35,003 bases of DNA, from NCBI RefSeq assembly GCF_009746585.1, contig NZ_WRPO01000033.1, positions 1 through 35,003 of the forward strand, written 5' to 3'. The notes beneath the pieces are model-generated. The model was not told the origin of the DNA. It saw nothing but the letters and a program-made list of their open reading frames with translations, and did not search any database. Source of the stretch: Novosphingobium aquimarinum (GTDB taxonomy: Bacteria; Pseudomonadota; Alphaproteobacteria; Sphingomonadales; Sphingomonadaceae). How positions within the stretch are numbered: the stretch's first letter is position 1; each line of letters starts with the position of its first letter. Below are positions 31,321 to 35,003 of this stretch, in pieces. A program made the translations under genes and the position numbers.

Positions 31321-32379
31321 TCAGCGCCTGAGATCACCGACGGGGAACTGTAACACGACTTCCAGCCCGTCCTCCAGCCAGCGCCGATCAATCGTTCCAT
31401 GCAGGCTTGCGAGGCTCGCCTTTTCGAGCCGGCTGCCAAAACCCTCCGGCCTGGTTGGATCGGGCCGCCGCGGCGCGCCTGTCTCGCACCAGGTCAAATT
31501 GACGTGCTCGCCAGAGGTCTTAATCGCGATCGCCAGCTTGCCATCGTCGGAGGCGAGACCACCATATTTCGCCGCGTTGGTCGCCAGCTCGTAGAACACC
31601 AGCGCGATCGTCGGGAGAGCCTGCTGGCCGATGGGCGCATCGTCACCTTCGATCGTGATGCGCGCCGGCCCACGTCCTTGATGGGCGGCCAGAACCGTCT
31701 GGAGCAGCGCTGTGAGTGTCACACACTGGTCGGTCGTGTCGCTGTCGTGATGGGGAAGCATCAGCGCATGGGCCTGGGACAGTGCGGTCAGGCGCGCGGT
31801 GAGGTCCGCGGCCAGCTCGTCGACGTCGTCGGTCGACCGCGCGCTGATCGATACCAGTGCCGCCGTCAGCGCGAACAGGTTCTTCACGCGGTGATTCATT
31901 TCCCGAAGGAGCAGCGCTTGCCGCTCCGCCGCATGCTTGGACGGGGTGATGTCCCGCGCGATCTTGGAGGCACCGAGGACCTTGCCGCTCGAATCCTTCA
32001 CCGGGGAGACCGTCAACGAGATATCGACGAGACTGCCATCCTTGCATCGCCGGACGGTGTCGAAATGCTCGACCTTCTCGCCGGCGCGCAATTGCCGGAT
32101 GATCGACTCTTCCTCATGAAGCCGATCCTCGGGGATGATGATGGTGATCGGGCGGCCGATCGCTTCGTCAGCGGTAAATCCGAACAGCTTCTCGGCCCCG
32201 GCGTTCCAGCTCATGATGATGCCATCGAGCGTCTTCGAGAGGATAGCGTCGTCGCTGTTCTCGACGATCGCAGCCAGCCAGGCGCTCGCTTCAAAGGCTT
32301 CCTGCCGGCTGCGCGCTTCGCGGGCGGCGCTTTCGGCAAGGCTTGCCTGCAGATCGGATTTACTCAGGCTCGCCGGCAT
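31321..32379 (-). CDS. PAS-domain HWE-family sensor histidine kinase
   Basis: 352 aa from the ATG at 32379; a TTG five codons earlier is an alternative. An N-terminal coiled coil (about 10-35) leads to a PAS domain (about 36-155; ENSDDAILSKTLDGIIMSWN). The HWE kinase core has phospho-acceptor His163 in REMNHRVKNLF, the N box FYELATNAAKYGGL (Glu264, Asn268), the family-defining W-x-E (TWCETG) and a C-terminal GFGSRL. No transmembrane segment is present, so it is a cytoplasmic sensor. HWE kinases with PAS domains often respond to light, redox or general stress in alphaproteobacteria; the stimulus here is unknown. Confidence 0.88.
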   Translation of the reverse strand: MPASLSKSDLQASLAESAAREARSRQEAFEASAWLAAIVENSDDAILSKTLDGIIMSWNAGAEKLFGFTADEAIGRPITIIIPEDRLHEEESIIRQLRAGEKVEHFDTVRRCKDGSLVDISLTVSPVKDSSGKVLGASKIARDITPSKHAAERQALLLREMNHRVKNLFALTAALVSISARSTDDVDELAADLTARLTALSQAHALMLPHHDSDTTDQCVTLTALLQTVLAAHQGRGPARITIEGDDAPIGQQALPTIALVFYELATNAAKYGGLASDDGKLAIAIKTSGEHVNLTWCETGAPRRPDPTRPEGFGSRLEKASLASLHGTIDRRWLEDGLEVVLQFPVGDLRR

Positions 32380-32536
32380 ATACTCCGTTTCCAACGGTCT
32401 GCATTTCGCCGCCCCTGGCGGCCAACGCAGTCCTGACCGGGAGCACGGCGCAGCACGTAGATATTGAAATCGCCGCGAAAGGACAAGGAAGTGCTACGCC
32501 GCACGAGTCCCAGTCGCCTTAAACTGAATCAAGCGC

Positions 32537-32749
32537 CTAGTGCAGACGCCCCGGTCCCTCGACCCGTTGGATCAATTGCCAAGCAACATTCATATGTCGC
32601 CAGAAATCGCGCTCGACCTGTTCGTCTCGAACCTCGCATTTTGTATCGTGCAAGTGGTCGAGCAAGCCCTTCGCGCTGTCCAGATGGTGTCTGGCGGCAG
32701 CGCCCCAGGCATCAGGACTATCGGGCAATCTGAAGGTCTCAAGCGTCAT
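32537..32749 (-). CDS. Small hypothetical protein
   Basis: A 70-aa acidic/His-containing protein, ATG at 32749, no strong ribosome site. The composition (ARHHLDSAKGLLDHLHDTKC, FWRHMNVAWQLIQRVEG) reads as a natural helical protein, better than the competing frames on the other strand. No family recognised. Confidence 0.4.
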   Translation of the reverse strand: MTLETFRLPDSPDAWGAAARHHLDSAKGLLDHLHDTKCEVRDEQVERDFWRHMNVAWQLIQRVEGPGRLH

Positions 32750-32894
32750 GCCGAATTACTAGCCCGGCTCAGTTAATTATTAGGCCATCAGACTTTAGTC
32801 TAAGCTGGCCGCGATTTCACCGGCAGCGACTGACAAGTTGCCGAAACCCCGTCCGAGAGGTAGATTTCGTGATAGTCCCGACTGGGAGAGCACG

Positions 32895-33101
32895 ATGTCG
32901 AAAGATCACAAGCAAGGCTCCTTTGGTTTGCAGGAGGAGGGCCGCCTCAAACTCGACCATCAAACCCGCAACGCATGGCTTGACCGCGACGAAGGGCTGA
33001 ACGCCCGCTGGAAGGCCTCCGGGATGACCCGGGATGATTTCATCGAGCACAACCACGATGAGATCGACAAGGTGATCGCCGAGGACTCAAAGCGCGCCTA
33101 G
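32895..33101 (+). CDS. Small hypothetical charged protein
   Basis: 68 aa from the ATG at 32895, preceded by GGGAGAG about 6 nt upstream. It is highly charged and hydrophilic (LDHQTRNAWLDRDEGLNARW, DDFIEHNHDEIDKVIAEDSK), without hydrophobic segments, and likely soluble. A small palindrome AGACTTTAGTCT lies about 95 bp upstream. It is convergent with the strawberry-notch fragment (3-bp gap). Function unknown. Confidence 0.6.
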   Translation: MSKDHKQGSFGLQEEGRLKLDHQTRNAWLDRDEGLNARWKASGMTRDDFIEHNHDEIDKVIAEDSKRA

Positions 33102-33104
33102 CGC

Positions 33105-34949
33105 TCATCCTGGGTCGGCCAGGATCTGGGCGAGAAGCGTCTCCGCTGAAGCCATCGGCACGAACATCCGCGTGCGGTACTGGATCATCTCGGTGAAGCA
33201 GCCGATGGATTTGAGCCAGGCCAGACGGTCGTACGGGCAACCGACAAGCTCGATGCGCGGTGAGCCGTTCACCACCGACCGCTTGATGGTGAGCGGGAAC
33301 GGATGGGAGACGTCGATGCTCCGACCCGCGGTCACGGCTTTGACAACGGCATCGGGCGGGAGCGTTTCGGAACGATCGATGCCGAGCTTGGTGAAGAGCT
33401 GGGGAACGTGATCGTCGAACACGAGGCGTCCGAGCCATGACCGCCCTTCCCCATCGACGATCCGGTTGACCGCCATGTGATCGCTCGGCAGCGCCGACCA
33501 GATCGGCAGCAGCAGGCCGGTGGCCAGCCGGATCGTTTCGCTGTCGACGGTCTGCCGGGCGGTTTCGACCTCATCCGACCATGTCGCGGTAAAGGCCTCG
33601 CGGGTGACCTCCTCCCAGGACGATTCGTAGAGATCGTCCTCGCGCATATATTCGTTGCGCGTCGGTCGCATCATCTCGACGCGCGGGATCGGGGTGCCCT
33701 CCTTTTCCTCCATGAGCGATCGCGCCCGCGTCCGCAGCGCCACCTTGCCGGACTTGCGGTTGATCATGAAGCCGGCGCTGGCATCGCCGTCGGCAATCCG
33801 CAGGATGCGTTCGAGGGAGACCGGGTTACGGCGCCGCGCGATCTCGATGGTGAGAAGATGCGAGGTCGCTCCGGTGCGAGGATCGGTCCGCAGAACCACG
33901 TCGTCGATCAGCGTGGCCTTGTCGACCAGGATCGTCTCGACGCCGACGTCAAGGCGGCCTGCCTCGCGCGCGGCCGAGACGCGGGTTTCGATGAGCGACA
34001 GGAACTCGTCGAAGATGCTGTTCTGCAACGCGATCGGCAAGGCGAGGATCCGGTTGAGCCAGCGCTGGATCGGCGGCATCTCGTCCTTGAGAACGCCGTC
34101 CTTGTCGCAAAGTTCGAGACCGGTGCGGTGTTGGAAATCGTCGAGCGTGGTGCTGGCGAGCTTGCCCGCGGCCAGAAGATCGAACCAGGAGAGGAGCGCC
34201 GCGCAGGCATATTCGCTTTCGAGATTGTCGGCGGGGTCGAAGAGCCCCTGCCCGCCCGTCTGGCGCTGGCCGCGCGTCAGCGCGCCGAGACTGTCGAGCC
34301 GCCGCGCGATCGTGCTGGTGAAGCGCAGCTCGCCCTTGCAGTCGGTGGTCACCGGCCGGAACAGCGGCGTGGTCGCCTGATGCGTGCGGTGGGTGCGGCC
34401 GAGCCCCTGGATCGCGCGGTCGGCGCGCCAGCCGGGCTCGAGGAGCAGGTGAACGCGCTGCTCCTGATTCAGGACGTCGAGCGAGGCATGATAGCTCCGC
34501 CCCGTGCCGCCGGCGTCGGAGAAGACTAGCATCCGCTTCTTGCCCGCCATGAAGGCGGCCGCCTCGGCCTGGCTGGTGCGCGCGGAACGGCTCTCCAGCT
34601 TCTGGCGCCCGTCACTCGCCGTGATGAGGCGCTTGGTGCGGCCCGTGACCTCGGCGACATTGTCATGCCCGAAATGCTCCAGAAGAGCGTCGAGCGCCGA
34701 CATGATCGGCGGCATGGCGCACAGCTTCTCGATGAGAGTGTCGCGCGCGGCTTCCGCCTCCGGATTGTAGACCGGATGGCCGTCATCGCTCACCATCGGC
34801 AGCGAGCGCGGCGTGCCCGTATCGTCCTTGAAGACCCGCATCTGCCGGGTGGGGAAAGCGCGCTCGAGGTAATCGATGATGTATTCTTTGCAGTCGCAGT
34901 TTATGTCGAGCGTGGCGGCAGGAGGCGCAGGTTTCCTTCGGTTTTCCAT
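33105..34949 (-). CDS. Strawberry-notch-type helicase, C-terminal half only
   Basis: 614 aa from the ATG at 34949 (GGAG 8 nt upstream). The sequence from residue 22 on (EYIIDYLERAFPTRQMRVF) matches the second half of the large (about 1400 aa) SBNO-family helicases of alphaproteobacterial plasmids. It has the second RecA domain with LVFSDAGGTGRSYHA (about 141-155), the motif-VI-like QGLGRTHRTH (181-190) and the strawberry-notch C-terminal domain. The first RecA domain with Walker A/B is absent, so it cannot be a helicase alone. Its proper start and ribosome site suggest a stand-alone or split gene; whether the N-terminal half lies beyond 35003 cannot be seen. Confidence 0.75.
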   Translation of the reverse strand: MENRRKPAPPAATLDINCDCKEYIIDYLERAFPTRQMRVFKDDTGTPRSLPMVSDDGHPVYNPEAEAARDTLIEKLCAMPPIMSALDALLEHFGHDNVAEVTGRTKRLITASDGRQKLESRSARTSQAEAAAFMAGKKRMLVFSDAGGTGRSYHASLDVLNQEQRVHLLLEPGWRADRAIQGLGRTHRTHQATTPLFRPVTTDCKGELRFTSTIARRLDSLGALTRGQRQTGGQGLFDPADNLESEYACAALLSWFDLLAAGKLASTTLDDFQHRTGLELCDKDGVLKDEMPPIQRWLNRILALPIALQNSIFDEFLSLIETRVSAAREAGRLDVGVETILVDKATLIDDVVLRTDPRTGATSHLLTIEIARRRNPVSLERILRIADGDASAGFMINRKSGKVALRTRARSLMEEKEGTPIPRVEMMRPTRNEYMREDDLYESSWEEVTREAFTATWSDEVETARQTVDSETIRLATGLLLPIWSALPSDHMAVNRIVDGEGRSWLGRLVFDDHVPQLFTKLGIDRSETLPPDAVVKAVTAGRSIDVSHPFPLTIKRSVVNGSPRIELVGCPYDRLAWLKSIGCFTEMIQYRTRMFVPMASAETLLAQILADPG

Positions 34950-35003
34950 GATTTCACTCCAGATAATATATGAGGATCAGGGGAATGTCTGGGGACGGGT
35001 CAG

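Noticed and set aside
1..35003. CRISPR arrays, tRNA or rRNA genes, riboswitches
   Set aside because: No regularly spaced repeats, no cloverleaf-like or rRNA-like stretches and no recognised riboswitch motif were found on reading; no covariance search was possible.

Overview
The window looks like accessory DNA from an alphaproteobacterium, most likely a sphingomonad (Sphingobium, Novosphingobium or Sphingopyxis type), on a large plasmid or integrated conjugative element. This rests on the high G+C, GGAG-type ribosome sites, frequent GTG/TTG starts and the gene set: a large ParB-like protein with ArdC and a DUF6927 protein, a strawberry-notch helicase fragment, an HWE kinase and ars/frm resistance operons. 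No rRNA, tRNA or core housekeeping genes were seen. Genus is inference.

Layout. (1) 1-488: right end of an IS21-family element (1-118) interrupting a small gene on the minus strand, then a gene remnant and repeats. (2) 489-5685 (minus): a tightly overlapping four-gene recombination module, three large tyrosine recombinases plus a small HTH/coiled-coil protein, matching the ginABCD module of GInt islands and the tnpABC logic of Tn554. (3) 5817-11556 (plus): an arsenic operon, arsR - arsC (Trx type) - arsC (Grx type) - acr3 - arsH. A complete IS21-family element (6230-8749, 8-bp target duplication) has split the first arsC inside its catalytic P-loop. (4) 11583-13083: a DpdA/TGT-like base-exchange enzyme (minus) divergent from an unknown 164-aa protein. 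(5) 13221-13859: a short CDF-like metal transporter. (6) 13881-18419 (minus): plasmid operon parB-like - ardC - DUF6927 - 70-aa protein - secreted nuclease. (7) 18669-19205: a tiny membrane protein and a TraR/DksA zinc-finger protein.

(8) 19302-25783 (plus): a formaldehyde-detoxification block, frmR and glutathione-dependent formaldehyde dehydrogenase with three matching palindromic operators, followed by DUF3422, a UvrA2-like ATPase and a membrane/PRC-barrel protein. (9) 25931-29781: a two-gene unit, a 783-aa double-HxK phospholipase-D-family protein plus a 498-aa partner of unknown function. It is the best candidate here for an undescribed (possibly defence) system. (10) 30153-33101: a single-domain response regulator, an HWE histidine kinase and small hypothetical genes. 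(11) 33105-34949: the C-terminal half of a strawberry-notch-type helicase with its own start, at the window edge.

Together the genes read as a patchwork: mobility modules (gin, IS21), stress cargo (arsenic, formaldehyde, DNA damage, metal), plasmid maintenance and anti-restriction functions, and two loci that may act on DNA (DpdA-like and PLD).
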